Assembly (NCBI GenBank): GCA_026991755.1
Contig: JALXAX010000117.1
Coordinates: forward strand, 1-54,772
DNA from: Thiotrichaceae bacterium
GTDB lineage: Bacteria; Pseudomonadota; Gammaproteobacteria; Thiotrichales; Thiotrichaceae
Direction of reading: 5' to 3'
Length of the DNA: 54,772 nucleotides
The position numbers were made by a program, and so were the translations under genes. The notes beneath the pieces were generated by a model that worked only from the letters and a program-made list of their open reading frames with translations, had not been told where the DNA came from and did not search any database. Shown here in pieces: positions 44,496 through 53,435 of this stretch; position 1 is the stretch's first letter; each line of letters starts with the position of its first letter.

Positions 44496-45269
44496 ATGTC
44501 TAATACCCTTCATATCGTTATTCCCTCGCGTTACAACTCATCTCGTCTTCCAGGTAAGCCCTTGAAGTTGATAGCAGGAAAAAGCATGATTGAACGTGTT
44601 TATCAACAAGCGGTAAAGTCAGGCATCGAGAGTATTTGCGTGGCGACGGATGACGTTCGCATTCAAAAGGCGGTTGAAGACTTTGGTGGTCAAGTAGTGA
44701 TGACACGTGAAGATCATCAGTCAGGTACGGATAGGCTCGCTGAGGTCAGCGAAAAGCAAGGTTGGGATGATGGTGATGTGGTTATTAACCTGCAAGGTGA
44801 TGAGCCATTAATGCCCCCAGAAGTTATTCAGTTTTTAGCAGATATTGCTGTAAAAACGGATGCTGGTATTTCTACACTGGCTACACCTATTTGGGCAATG
44901 GATGATATTTTTAATCCGAATATCGTTAAAGTCGTGATGGATGCGACAGGTAAAGCGCATTACTTTAGTCGAGCGCCCATTCCATGGGATAGAGATAATT
45001 GGTTGGCTATGACTGAAAAGGTGAAAGGTAAAAGCACTACACCTCGTTATCGTCATTTAGGCATGTATGCTTATCGAGTCGATATGCTCAAAAAAATACC
45101 TACCTTACCGCCCTGCGAAGTAGAAAAAATAGAGTCACTAGAGCAGTTAAGGCCACTTTATAACGGTATTGATATTCAAGTGGGTATTATTGAAAATGCG
45201 CCTGATCATGGAATAGATACAGAAGAAGATCTATTAAGAGTTAATGCTTTATTTTCTGTATCTAGCTGA
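44496..45269 (+). CDS. kdsB: CMP-KDO synthetase (3-deoxy-manno-octulosonate cytidylyltransferase)
   Basis: A 257-residue enzyme that activates KDO for lipopolysaccharide inner core. It has the nucleotide-binding IPSRYNSSRLPGKPL, ATDDVRI, QGDEPLMPP and HLGMYAYR blocks. Its last 64 bp overlap the end of the convergent transglycosylase gene. Confidence 0.97.
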   Translation: MSNTLHIVIPSRYNSSRLPGKPLKLIAGKSMIERVYQQAVKSGIESICVATDDVRIQKAVEDFGGQVVMTREDHQSGTDRLAEVSEKQGWDDGDVVINLQGDEPLMPPEVIQFLADIAVKTDAGISTLATPIWAMDDIFNPNIVKVVMDATGKAHYFSRAPIPWDRDNWLAMTEKVKGKSTTPRYRHLGMYAYRVDMLKKIPTLPPCEVEKIESLEQLRPLYNGIDIQVGIIENAPDHGIDTEEDLLRVNALFSVSS

Positions 45270-46084
45270 GGGTAGTGTTTTTGTTGAGCCGTTTGAACTA
45301 ATAACGCGATATTCCACAAGTTGGGTATATACTCCAATGCAACGCGCATTGATCTGTTTTTAGGATGCTTTTGAGAGGCTTCAAAAAGGTAATGATAGAA
45401 GTCAGAAAAGCTAATGGCTTCATACTCATTTTCTTCCTGCATCTGCTGCAACATGCGTTTTATATTGCCAGCTCCCCAATTAAAAGCGGTGACTGAGAAT
45501 AGCCAAGCATCCGCTTCATCAAAGTTGGCAACATGATGGAAATAAAAGTAATAACGCTTCAAGTGAATTAAAGCCGCTTCTGTACTGAGGTCAGGGTCGG
45601 AACGAACGGCATCAGGGTGAGCTTCTTTTAATGCATCAGAGGCTTGATCGAGCTGTTGGATTTCATCTACAACTTCTTGAACTAGCTGCCAATACCCATA
45701 GTCTGAACGCACTTTGCCTTTTTTAGCATGCCAACCCGATTCGAGATAAGGTATGAGGAAAACAAAGTCAGGAATATCATCTCGAAGCATTTTATCGAGA
45801 TAGGGGATTGACCTCTTGTAAGCCGATTGATATTTGTTTTCTTTAGCTTCTTTCTTCCAGAAAATATTATTTTCAACTTCAGCTGTTATTGCTTCGAAAT
45901 CCTCCAAAGCTACTCCCGTCAATGCGGAATTAACATAAGTACCGAATGATGCAAACTGTAGTGCTCTACTGGGTATATTTTCAGCCGACAGTTGTGTGGA
46001 TAGCAATAAGCCAGCTAAGAACATCCACGCAACGCGAGCGAACAGGTTGGGTAACAGAGAGCGATGGAGCTTTAGAGGAAACAA
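45206..46084 (-). CDS. Lytic transglycosylase-like (SLT) periplasmic protein
   Basis: A 292-residue protein with a signal peptide (to about 34). A lysozyme-like SLT fold is indicated by FLIPYLESGWH (catalytic Glu in the family position), DYGYWQLV and VTAFNWGAGNIKRML, paralleling MltD/Slt motifs. It likely cleaves peptidoglycan glycan strands in the periplasm. The 3' end overlaps kdsB by 64 bp in antisense. It is 8 bp downstream of the PhnA-type gene. Confidence 0.75.
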   Translation of the reverse strand: MFPLKLHRSLLPNLFARVAWMFLAGLLLSTQLSAENIPSRALQFASFGTYVNSALTGVALEDFEAITAEVENNIFWKKEAKENKYQSAYKRSIPYLDKMLRDDIPDFVFLIPYLESGWHAKKGKVRSDYGYWQLVQEVVDEIQQLDQASDALKEAHPDAVRSDPDLSTEAALIHLKRYYFYFHHVANFDEADAWLFSVTAFNWGAGNIKRMLQQMQEENEYEAISFSDFYHYLFEASQKHPKNRSMRVALEYIPNLWNIALLVQTAQQKHYPQLDTENKALTLNRSSSVSIP

Positions 46085-46092
46085 AAAAGACC

Positions 46093-46665
46093 TTATTGTT
46101 TTTTCAAAAAACAGGTTAGCAAAACAATGCGTGTTCCGTTAACGCGCCCTTCAATTTGCTCAGGGTTAGAGGTTAGTGAAATATTGCGTACAGCAGTGCC
46201 ACGTTTGGCGGTAAAGTTAGCACCTTTTACTACCAAGTCTTTGATTAACGTAACAGTATCACCACTTTGTAATGTAGCGCCATTGCTATCCAGAGTAGGT
46301 TCAGTTTCTTCGACATCATCTTGTTGATCGGCTTTAGCCCATTGTTGAACATCTTCTTCAAGATATAACATATCAAGTAGGTCTTGAGGCCATCCTTCCG
46401 CTTTCATGCGATCTAACATACGCCATGCCATGACTTGAACAGCAGGTTCAGGATTCCACATGCTGTCGTTTAGGCAGCGCCAATGATTGAAATCTACTTT
46501 GTCAGGGTTTTCAATCTGCTCTTTGCAGGTGTTACACGTTAATATGCATGTCTCAGCCGTAACATCAGTTACAGGTGGAATCTCATACACACTTAGCTCG
46601 GTGTTTGAACTGCATAGTTCGCACTTGGAATCACTTCGTTGTAATAACGTCATTTCGATGGTCAT
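46093..46665 (-). CDS. PhnA/YjdM-family zinc-ribbon protein
   Basis: A 190-residue protein with two CxxC pairs at the N-terminus (CELC and CNTC) and a C-terminal PhnA domain (LQSGDTVTLIKDLVVKGANF and IEGRVNGTRIVL). The family name comes from alkylphosphonate utilisation but its activity is undefined. It leads the transglycosylase gene by 8 bp. Confidence 0.85.
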   Translation of the reverse strand: MTIEMTLLQRSDSKCELCSSNTELSVYEIPPVTDVTAETCILTCNTCKEQIENPDKVDFNHWRCLNDSMWNPEPAVQVMAWRMLDRMKAEGWPQDLLDMLYLEEDVQQWAKADQQDDVEETEPTLDSNGATLQSGDTVTLIKDLVVKGANFTAKRGTAVRNISLTSNPEQIEGRVNGTRIVLLTCFLKKQ

Positions 46666-46890
46666 ATTATCTAGTCTATGGTTTAAATATTAAAGATGCA
46701 TTATGCGTGTTTTCCAGAATATCGTAAATCCTAAACTATTTAGGTTTCGTTGGGAAAGTAAATAAACGAGAGAGAGCGTTCTTGGGTTTTGATAGAAAAC
46801 TTAGCAGTAGTGTAGCTGTTGGTTAATTTTTTAGCTAAAAAAAGCTTCTTAAGCATCCGTTAATAAATAGGCGAGTACGGTTAAGATTAA

Positions 46891-46987
46891 AGGGCACCTC
46901 TATTAATTCATGGTTCGTTTTGCTGAGGCTAGAATCTAACACATTCTATCTCACAACAACTCCGACCAGAATTAATAGAGATACCCT
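46891..46987. repeat. 97-bp inverted-repeat element
   Basis: AGGGCACCTCTATTAATTC at the left is mirrored by GAATTAATAGAGATACCCT at the right (two mismatches). The core has no coding capacity. It looks like a small MITE. The rest of 46666-47066 is AT-rich with no gene and should hold promoters for the two divergent genes. Confidence 0.65.
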
Positions 46988-47066
46988 AAATACTAATACT
47001 AAAATTTGATACTTATGTTTAAACAGACAGTAGATTTAAATATAGGTGAAATGCTAAGGGGCATAT

Positions 47067-48239
47067 ATGGATAAGTTATTTTCAATGGCTTTTATATTGA
47101 TGTTTATGATTTTGCTGACAACTAGTGCGGTATTGGCCGAGCCAGTTGATATCCAAGTGCAACGTTATAACAATCCTGCGCAGAAGAAATTCGCTTATGC
47201 GGGAAAGCTGTACTGGGATCCGCGTTTACGCAAGTGGGAAAAGAAAATCGTTGTGTATAACCGCGCGCCAATACCTAAGATGAGTCACCCTGTTTGGAGC
47301 TATGTACTAAACCTGAAAACACCAAAGCATTACGGTGTAAAAGGTAAGGATGAGCAATATAAAAATTTTTACCTGAAAGCCAACTGCACAGGAAAAACCC
47401 CTCTAGCTGAGGGTAAGCCTTGGTATATTAATTTTGATAAGAATGCTAAAGGACGTTATACCAATGAGGAGTTTCGTCAGGACTGGAATTGCCCTGATTG
47501 GCAAATGGGTAGGAATTTAATTAATGTGGTTGCCGATAAAAGTGCCTATAGCGGACATAGCTTGCGTATTCATTATCCGAGTGGAATTTCTGGCTGTTAT
47601 AGCCCAAAGCATTGTGTTAACTGGAAGCCAGAATTGGGTGGAAAGTTTGAAAAACTCTATTATGGCTATCGTTTTAAATTTCCCAAAGGTTTTCGTTTCG
47701 TAAAAGGCGGTAAACTACCAGGTGTTGGTGGTGGTATCTCCAACACGAACGGCGATATTCCTAATGGTGCGGACGGTTGGAGTGTGCGCATGATGTGGGA
47801 TAAAGACGGTAAATTGGTGCAGTATGTGTATCACCCCGATCAGCCGAGTAAGTATGGCGATGTGATGCCTTTTGATATGGATAAACTTGAGCTAGGTAAA
47901 TGGCATACCGTACAGACTATGGTGATGTTGAATAAACCAGGACATAAAAACGGCGCTGTTAAAAGCTGGCTAGATGGCAAATTAGTGCTTAATAAACAAG
48001 GAATGCGTTTTAGAAATGTAAACCGTCTTGAAATAGATCGTTTATTATTTGCTTCTTTCTTTGGCGGAAGTGGCCCTTACTGGGCGCCACAAAAAGATGA
48101 ATATGCTTTTATTGATGATATTAGGATTTCGACTAAACCTGTTTTCTATTCTTCTCATACCCTCTATGCAAAGAAAAGAGCAGCTCCTAAAAAAGCACAT
48201 CAAGAAAAACTTAAGGGTCGGGTTTTAGCTAAAAAATAA
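47067..48239 (+). CDS. Secreted polysaccharide lyase, PL14-like (alginate/glucuronan lyase type)
   Basis: A 390-residue protein with a signal peptide (to VLA, about 24). From about residue 190 it has the beta-jelly-roll blocks of PL14 enzymes: YYGYRFKFPKGFRFVKGGKL, GADGWSVRMMWD, LGKWHTVQTMVMLN and FFGGSGPYWAP. Such enzymes cleave uronate polymers by beta-elimination. The basic C-terminal tail (KKRAAPKKAHQEKLKGR) is unusual. AAGGGG precedes the start. It stands alone, and no other polysaccharide genes are near. Substrate is unproven. Confidence 0.72.
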   Translation: MDKLFSMAFILMFMILLTTSAVLAEPVDIQVQRYNNPAQKKFAYAGKLYWDPRLRKWEKKIVVYNRAPIPKMSHPVWSYVLNLKTPKHYGVKGKDEQYKNFYLKANCTGKTPLAEGKPWYINFDKNAKGRYTNEEFRQDWNCPDWQMGRNLINVVADKSAYSGHSLRIHYPSGISGCYSPKHCVNWKPELGGKFEKLYYGYRFKFPKGFRFVKGGKLPGVGGGISNTNGDIPNGADGWSVRMMWDKDGKLVQYVYHPDQPSKYGDVMPFDMDKLELGKWHTVQTMVMLNKPGHKNGAVKSWLDGKLVLNKQGMRFRNVNRLEIDRLLFASFFGGSGPYWAPQKDEYAFIDDIRISTKPVFYSSHTLYAKKRAAPKKAHQEKLKGRVLAKK

Positions 48240-48387
48240 TCAGAATAACCCATCTAGTAACTGGCTGGGTGTGCTTGATCTAGCGTAGATCTTACATAGC
48301 TAAAGCATAGAAAACTTGTTATTCTAGCGACCCTGTGAACCGCTAACTTGCCTTGGTTCAACTTAAATGGATTGGAAATAATAACAA

Positions 48388-51198
48388 GTGACTGATTACA
48401 AGAAGACCCTGAATCTACCTTCAACAAAATTCCCCATGCGTGGTAATTTAGCTCAGAAAGAGCCACAAATGATCAAAGCCTGGGATCAAATAGATTTATA
48501 TACAAAACTTCGTGAGCATTGTGCAGGACGACCTAAATTCACCCTGCATGATGGCCCTCCTTACGCTAATGGCACTATTCATATTGGCCATGCAGTCAAT
48601 AAAATCCTCAAAGATATTATTATTAAAAGCAAAACCCTAAGTGGTTTTGATGCGCCTTATATTCCCGGTTGGGATTGTCATGGTTTGCCTATCGAGCTAA
48701 AAGTAGAAGAAAAAGTCGGTAAAGTGGGCGTAAAAGTGGATGCGGCTAAATTTCGCGAAATCTGTCGAAAATACGCGACTTCTCAGGTAGCACTACAGAA
48801 AACAGACTTTAAGCGTTTAGGTGTATTAGGTGATTGGGAAAATCCCTATCTGACGATGGATTTCCAAACCGAAGCCGATATCGTGCGCTCACTAGGCCGT
48901 ATCGTAGCCAATGGTCACTTGCGTAAAGGTGAGAAGCCTGTGCATTGGTGTGCGGATTGTGGTTCAGCGTTGGCAGAAGCAGAAGTGGAATATCAAGATA
49001 AAACCTCTTTTGCAATAGATGTACGCTTTAGTATTGTCGATGAAGCTGATTTAGCTAAGCGCTACGGCGATCTAAAAGGAACGGGCGATATATCAGTTGT
49101 TATCTGGACAACTACACCGTGGACGCTACCCGCAAACCAAGGGGTAGCGATGCATGAAGAGCTTAATTATGTACTCATCCAAGCAGGAAATGAGCGCTTA
49201 ATTCTAGGTGAAGCGTTATACCTTGATGTACTAAACAGAGCTGAAATCACCGAGCATGAAATACTAGCAACTTGTAAAGGCAGTGATCTAGAAGGTTTGC
49301 AACTACAGCACCCTTTTTATGATCGAACCGTTCCCGTTATTCTTGGTGATCATGTAACAACCGATGCAGGAACAGGCTGTGTACACACGGCTCCTGGGCA
49401 TGGTCAGGAAGACTTTGTGGTGGGGATGAAATATGGCTTGCCGATTGATAACCCCGTAGGCAGTGATGGTACCTTCTTACCTAATACAGAACTATTCACG
49501 GGCGAGAATGTACAAGATGCCAACTCTCATGTGATCGAAGTACTTGAAAAGCATGGTAAGTTACTGTGCAACAACAAGCTTTACCATAGCTATCCCCATT
49601 GTTGGCGACATAAAGCACCGTTAATTTTCCGTGCAACACCGCAATGGTTTGTCAGTATGGATCAAACGGGCTTGCGTGAGCAATGTATCAAAGGGACTGA
49701 ATCCGTAGAGTGGTTACCTGATTGGGGTAAAGCACGTATTCAAAGCATGTTAGAAAATAGCCCAGACTGGTGTATATCTCGCCAGCGTACGTGGGGCGTA
49801 CCCATTACCTTGTTTGTTCATAAGGAAACAGGTGAGTTGCACCCAGAGACCAATGAGCTATTTGAAACCGTTGCAAAACGTATCGACAAAGAAGGCGTTG
49901 AAGCATGGTTCAAACTAGAAGCAGAAGAGCTACTAGGCGAGAGTGCAAAAGACTACGATAAGGTTATGGATACCTTAGATGTCTGGTTCGACTCAGGCGT
50001 AACACACGCATCAGTGATAGAGCGTCGTGAAGAGATGGAATTCCCCGCTGATTTGTATCTTGAAGGTTCGGATCAGCACCGTGGTTGGTTCCAATCATCA
50101 TTGAAAACTTCAATGGCGATGAATGGTGTTGCACCCTATAAAACCGTACTGACACATGGTTTTACAGTAGATGCTGATGGCAAAAAAATGTCGAAGTCTG
50201 GAACAAACTCAGTATCGCCGCAGAAAATAACCAATAAGTTAGGCGCTGATATTCTTAGATTATGGGCTGCCTCTAGCGACTATAGTCGTGAAATGACCGT
50301 GTCGGATGAAATCATAAAACGCACAGCCGATGGCTATCGTCGTATCCGAAATACGGCACGTTATTTATTAGCTAACTTGAGCGACTTTGATCCTTCAACC
50401 GACCTAGTTGATCACAAAGACATGCTATTGCTTGATCAATGGGCGGTTTCTCAAGCAGCAAAGACTCAACAGAAATTATTGGATTCCTATAACAGCTACC
50501 AATTCCATTATGTGTACCAAGAAATATTACGCTTCTGTTCAGTTGATATGAGTAGCTTATTTTTGGATATCACCAAAGATCGTCAATATACCATGGCAGC
50601 AGATAGTGTAGCTAGACGCTCTGCACAAACAGCATCTTTCCATATCTTACAAGCGATGGTACGCTGGCTTGCGCCGATCACCAGCTTTACGGCGGAAGAA
50701 ATATGGGGCTACCTACCAGGCGAGAAGGCTGAACACGTTTTGTTTGATGCTTGGTATGAGCAATTAACAGAACTAGAGGCAAATGCTGCTATCAGCGAAG
50801 ACGACTGGCAACATATTTTTGTAGTACGTGAAGCCGTGAGTAAACAACTCGAAAAGCTTCGTGTTGCAGATGAAATTGGCTCATCGCTAGATGCAGAAGT
50901 AAAAATCTACTGTAATGGTGAGCGATATCAAGCCGTACAGAAACTTGAGAATGAGTTGCGCTTTGTAATGATAACCTCTGGTGCTGAGGTGATTGAGGCC
51001 GATGCTCCCGCAGAGGATGCTGTTGCGGCAGAAGGTGAAGAAAACTTGTGGATTGCAGCCGAAGTCGCGTTGCACGAGAAATGTGTGCGTTGCTGGCATC
51101 ACCGTGAAAATGTAGGTTTAAATAAAGAACATCCCGAACTATGTAACCGCTGTATCGAGAATGTAGTGGGTGAGGGTGAGGCAAGATATTATGCCTAA
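48388..51198 (+). CDS. ileS: Isoleucyl-tRNA synthetase
   Basis: A 936-residue class I synthetase. It has the HIGH-type motif ([11 protein letters not shown]), an editing domain with [12 protein letters not shown], the KMSKS loop (DGKKMSKSG) and a C-terminal zinc finger (CVRCWHH and CNRC). The start is GTG. The stop overlaps lspA by 8 bp. ribF, often upstream, is not present. Confidence 0.98.
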   Translation: MTDYKKTLNLPSTKFPMRGNLAQKEPQMIKAWDQIDLYTKLREHCAGRPKFTLHDGPPYANGTIHIGHAVNKILKDIIIKSKTLSGFDAPYIPGWDCHGLPIELKVEEKVGKVGVKVDAAKFREICRKYATSQVALQKTDFKRLGVLGDWENPYLTMDFQTEADIVRSLGRIVANGHLRKGEKPVHWCADCGSALAEAEVEYQDKTSFAIDVRFSIVDEADLAKRYGDLKGTGDISVVIWTTTPWTLPANQGVAMHEELNYVLIQAGNERLILGEALYLDVLNRAEITEHEILATCKGSDLEGLQLQHPFYDRTVPVILGDHVTTDAGTGCVHTAPGHGQEDFVVGMKYGLPIDNPVGSDGTFLPNTELFTGENVQDANSHVIEVLEKHGKLLCNNKLYHSYPHCWRHKAPLIFRATPQWFVSMDQTGLREQCIKGTESVEWLPDWGKARIQSMLENSPDWCISRQRTWGVPITLFVHKETGELHPETNELFETVAKRIDKEGVEAWFKLEAEELLGESAKDYDKVMDTLDVWFDSGVTHASVIERREEMEFPADLYLEGSDQHRGWFQSSLKTSMAMNGVAPYKTVLTHGFTVDADGKKMSKSGTNSVSPQKITNKLGADILRLWAASSDYSREMTVSDEIIKRTADGYRRIRNTARYLLANLSDFDPSTDLVDHKDMLLLDQWAVSQAAKTQQKLLDSYNSYQFHYVYQEILRFCSVDMSSLFLDITKDRQYTMAADSVARRSAQTASFHILQAMVRWLAPITSFTAEEIWGYLPGEKAEHVLFDAWYEQLTELEANAAISEDDWQHIFVVREAVSKQLEKLRVADEIGSSLDAEVKIYCNGERYQAVQKLENELRFVMITSGAEVIEADAPAEDAVAAEGEENLWIAAEVALHEKCVRCWHHRENVGLNKEHPELCNRCIENVVGEGEARYYA

Positions 51199-51697
51199 AG
51201 CCTTACAGGGAACCATGCTGAGATGGACTTGGATTTCAGCTATTGTGATCTTTGTTGATCAGCTAACTAAATGGATGGCTGCCGCTAATTTGGTAAAAGG
51301 TCAACCTGTAGAAATCACCTCGTTTTTAAATATGACGCTTTGGTTTAACGAAGGTGCTGCATTCAGCTTTCTAGCAGGGCAAGGTGGTTGGCAACGATGG
51401 TTTTTTGCTATTCTTGCACTTTCAGTTAGTCTCTTTATTCTTAACTGGTTGCGTACCCTTGCAAGGGATGATAAATGGACTGCGATTGGTTTAGCATTAG
51501 TGCTAGGTGGTGCAATAGGTAATCTTATAGACCGTGTGCTAGCAGGTAAAGTCATCGACTTTATCGACTTCCATTTCCCTGTTCCCTTTGTTAATCCTGA
51601 TTATCATTTTGCTACTTTTAATGTGGCTGATATTGGTATATCCATAGGTGCGGCAGTACTCATTATCGTGAGTTTATTTGCAAGTTCTGATGATTAA
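51191..51697 (+). CDS. lspA: Lipoprotein signal peptidase
   Basis: A 168-residue membrane aspartyl protease that cleaves prolipoprotein signals. It has four helices, [21 protein letters not shown] and FNVADIGIS, the last two with the catalytic Asp residues. The ATG at 51191 is inside the end of ileS and has GAGG upstream; a longer form from 51170 is less likely. Confidence 0.96.
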   Translation: MPKALQGTMLRWTWISAIVIFVDQLTKWMAAANLVKGQPVEITSFLNMTLWFNEGAAFSFLAGQGGWQRWFFAILALSVSLFILNWLRTLARDDKWTAIGLALVLGGAIGNLIDRVLAGKVIDFIDFHFPVPFVNPDYHFATFNVADIGISIGAAVLIIVSLFASSDD

Positions 51698-51723
51698 TTC
51701 TTTTCTAAAATAGGCAAAAAAGT

Positions 51724-52908
51724 ATGAAATTAACCCCTCGTATTATTGTTACCCCCCGACCCAGCATGACGTTATCAGTTCCCGACGGTATATCACGAGT
51801 AGAGTTTTTTAATAGCCCCGCCAACCTTAAAAACTTAGCAGAAGAAAACGGTTTATTCAGAACACCAGAAGATTTATTAATGTACCGAAAGCTAGTGGGG
51901 CATAGCGCAGAATTCGATACATCTGTCATATTAGATGTTTCAAGACGGATCCTGGATCCACTAGGGCGACCTGTTCGTCGTGACCAAATGAAGCGTCAGC
52001 AAAAGAAAGTCTGGCAACAAATGACACAGATCATTTGTGACTACATGCTAGAAAAGTACCCTGACCCCAAAAAGCACTTAGTGTTATGCGGTGAAGCCAG
52101 TCTAGACTCAACATGGCCTTTAAATAAGCCAGGCGTACCCAGTATTCGGATGATCCATAACCACTTTATGGTGTTCTCAAAGAAAGAGCTAAAATCGGCT
52201 GAAATCGCCAACCCAAATGATCCAAACCTTACCGATAGTGGTCACAATACACTCTTCTTAAGACAGCTTAGTGATGTTTATCGCCAATTTCTTGATGTAC
52301 TGGATTTACAAATCCTCAAACCTTTGTTATCTGATGAAGGTGCTTTGGAATTAACGGGTTATCCACAAGGCTTGCCATCATGGGAAGTGATTGGCGGAGC
52401 TGATAAGTTAAAAGATCAATACTTTTGGCATGAATACGAGCAAGTGCTTTTAGGCTTTTTAGACTTCTATCAAACCTTCTTTACGCTAGTGGCTACAGGC
52501 GAAGAGAGCATTCCTGATGACTCAACCTTCCCTTCACAAATACAAGATGTATTACTGAGCAATAGCGTCTTTATTCGTGTTGCCCGAGATTTACGTGAAC
52601 AAGTCATACAAGATCCAAAATTCGCCAATGATATTCGTTGGCGTCCTGCCTATAAGCAAATCTTGTATCGAGATGATGAAGGTCGCTTAATCGTTACTAT
52701 CTCACAAAACTCAGTGGGTAATGCGATTACAGAATTACTAGGTATTGTTGTAAACCGTGTTGAAGACCCAGAAGCTTATGCAGAGATTGAGCCAGGTCTA
52801 GTAGGTCGCTTGCTAGAGGTTCGTGAAAAGCTGCTTGACGCCAATATAGGTGAAGCATTATCAGCTCCTTGTTGGCCTGATGGTAACTATAAGCCTAGGC
52901 CTATTTAG
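51724..52908 (+). CDS. Unrecognised 394-residue soluble protein
   Basis: I do not recognise a family with confidence. It has no signal peptide or membrane segment. Distinct stretches are SIRMIHNHFMVFSKKEL (a HNHF pair after VPSIR), FWHEYEQVLLGFLDFYQ and DIRWRPAYKQILYRDDEGRL. The HNHF and CGEAS elements recall HIT-like nucleotidyl transferases, but the similarity is too small to assign. It starts 26 bp after lspA, so it is probably in the ileS-lspA operon. Codon use matches its neighbours. Confidence 0.7.
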   Translation: MKLTPRIIVTPRPSMTLSVPDGISRVEFFNSPANLKNLAEENGLFRTPEDLLMYRKLVGHSAEFDTSVILDVSRRILDPLGRPVRRDQMKRQQKKVWQQMTQIICDYMLEKYPDPKKHLVLCGEASLDSTWPLNKPGVPSIRMIHNHFMVFSKKELKSAEIANPNDPNLTDSGHNTLFLRQLSDVYRQFLDVLDLQILKPLLSDEGALELTGYPQGLPSWEVIGGADKLKDQYFWHEYEQVLLGFLDFYQTFFTLVATGEESIPDDSTFPSQIQDVLLSNSVFIRVARDLREQVIQDPKFANDIRWRPAYKQILYRDDEGRLIVTISQNSVGNAITELLGIVVNRVEDPEAYAEIEPGLVGRLLEVREKLLDANIGEALSAPCWPDGNYKPRPI

Positions 52909-52921
52909 GCTGACTCTGATC

Positions 52922-53038
52922 AAGTCGTGATTTGTTTTCCTGAGTTTATTAATTGCTGCACAAGTTTAAATACAGGTATCTCCTTCGACTCTCGCTCAGG
53001 CTACACAGTAGCACTCAAGCGAAGTCGAGGCACGACTT
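52922..53038. repeat. Nested inverted repeat after the 394-residue gene
   Basis: AAGTCGTG (52922) pairs with CACGACTT (53031), and inside TCGACT...CGCT pairs with AGCG...AGTCGA. The CTTCGACT/CGCTCA type is a widespread intergenic repeat. It may end transcription of the ileS operon. Confidence 0.5.
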
Positions 53039-53084
53039 TACTGAACATGCTTTTGTAACTATTAATATAACTCGCCAGTCTTTC

Positions 53085-53190
53085 GCTAAAAAAATGACCA
53101 ATAGCAGCTATTCTTGCTGACTTTTCTATCAAAAGTCTGACAAATTTTATCGTTCAGAAATTCCGATTAGACTATAATCAGATTCTTTAA
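53085..53190. repeat. Degenerate family A-related repeat
   Basis: It shares TGACTTTTCTATCAAAA, TCTGACAAATT and AAATTCCGAT with the degenerate copy at 10309-10560. The ends are not preserved. The rest of 52909-53435 holds no gene; a short CTCACTAAAAAAT segment just before the next start also resembles the family A interior. Confidence 0.5.
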
Positions 53191-53435
53191 AAAAATTTAA
53201 AAATAAATCACTCAAAAAACAAACCGTAATCACCAATCAGTCAACACCCCAACAACGCTGATAGAATAGGCTTATCAAGCCCATCAATACTCATGTTATC
53301 CGTTGTAACTAGCCGATAAATAACACAAACCTACCATTTATAGCAGGTTTACCCCCCCATTAATCCCTGTTAACCTACCATTCATCCTATAAAGCTCAAA
53401 GAAGCTTAACTCACTAAAAAATTGGGGAAATTCAA

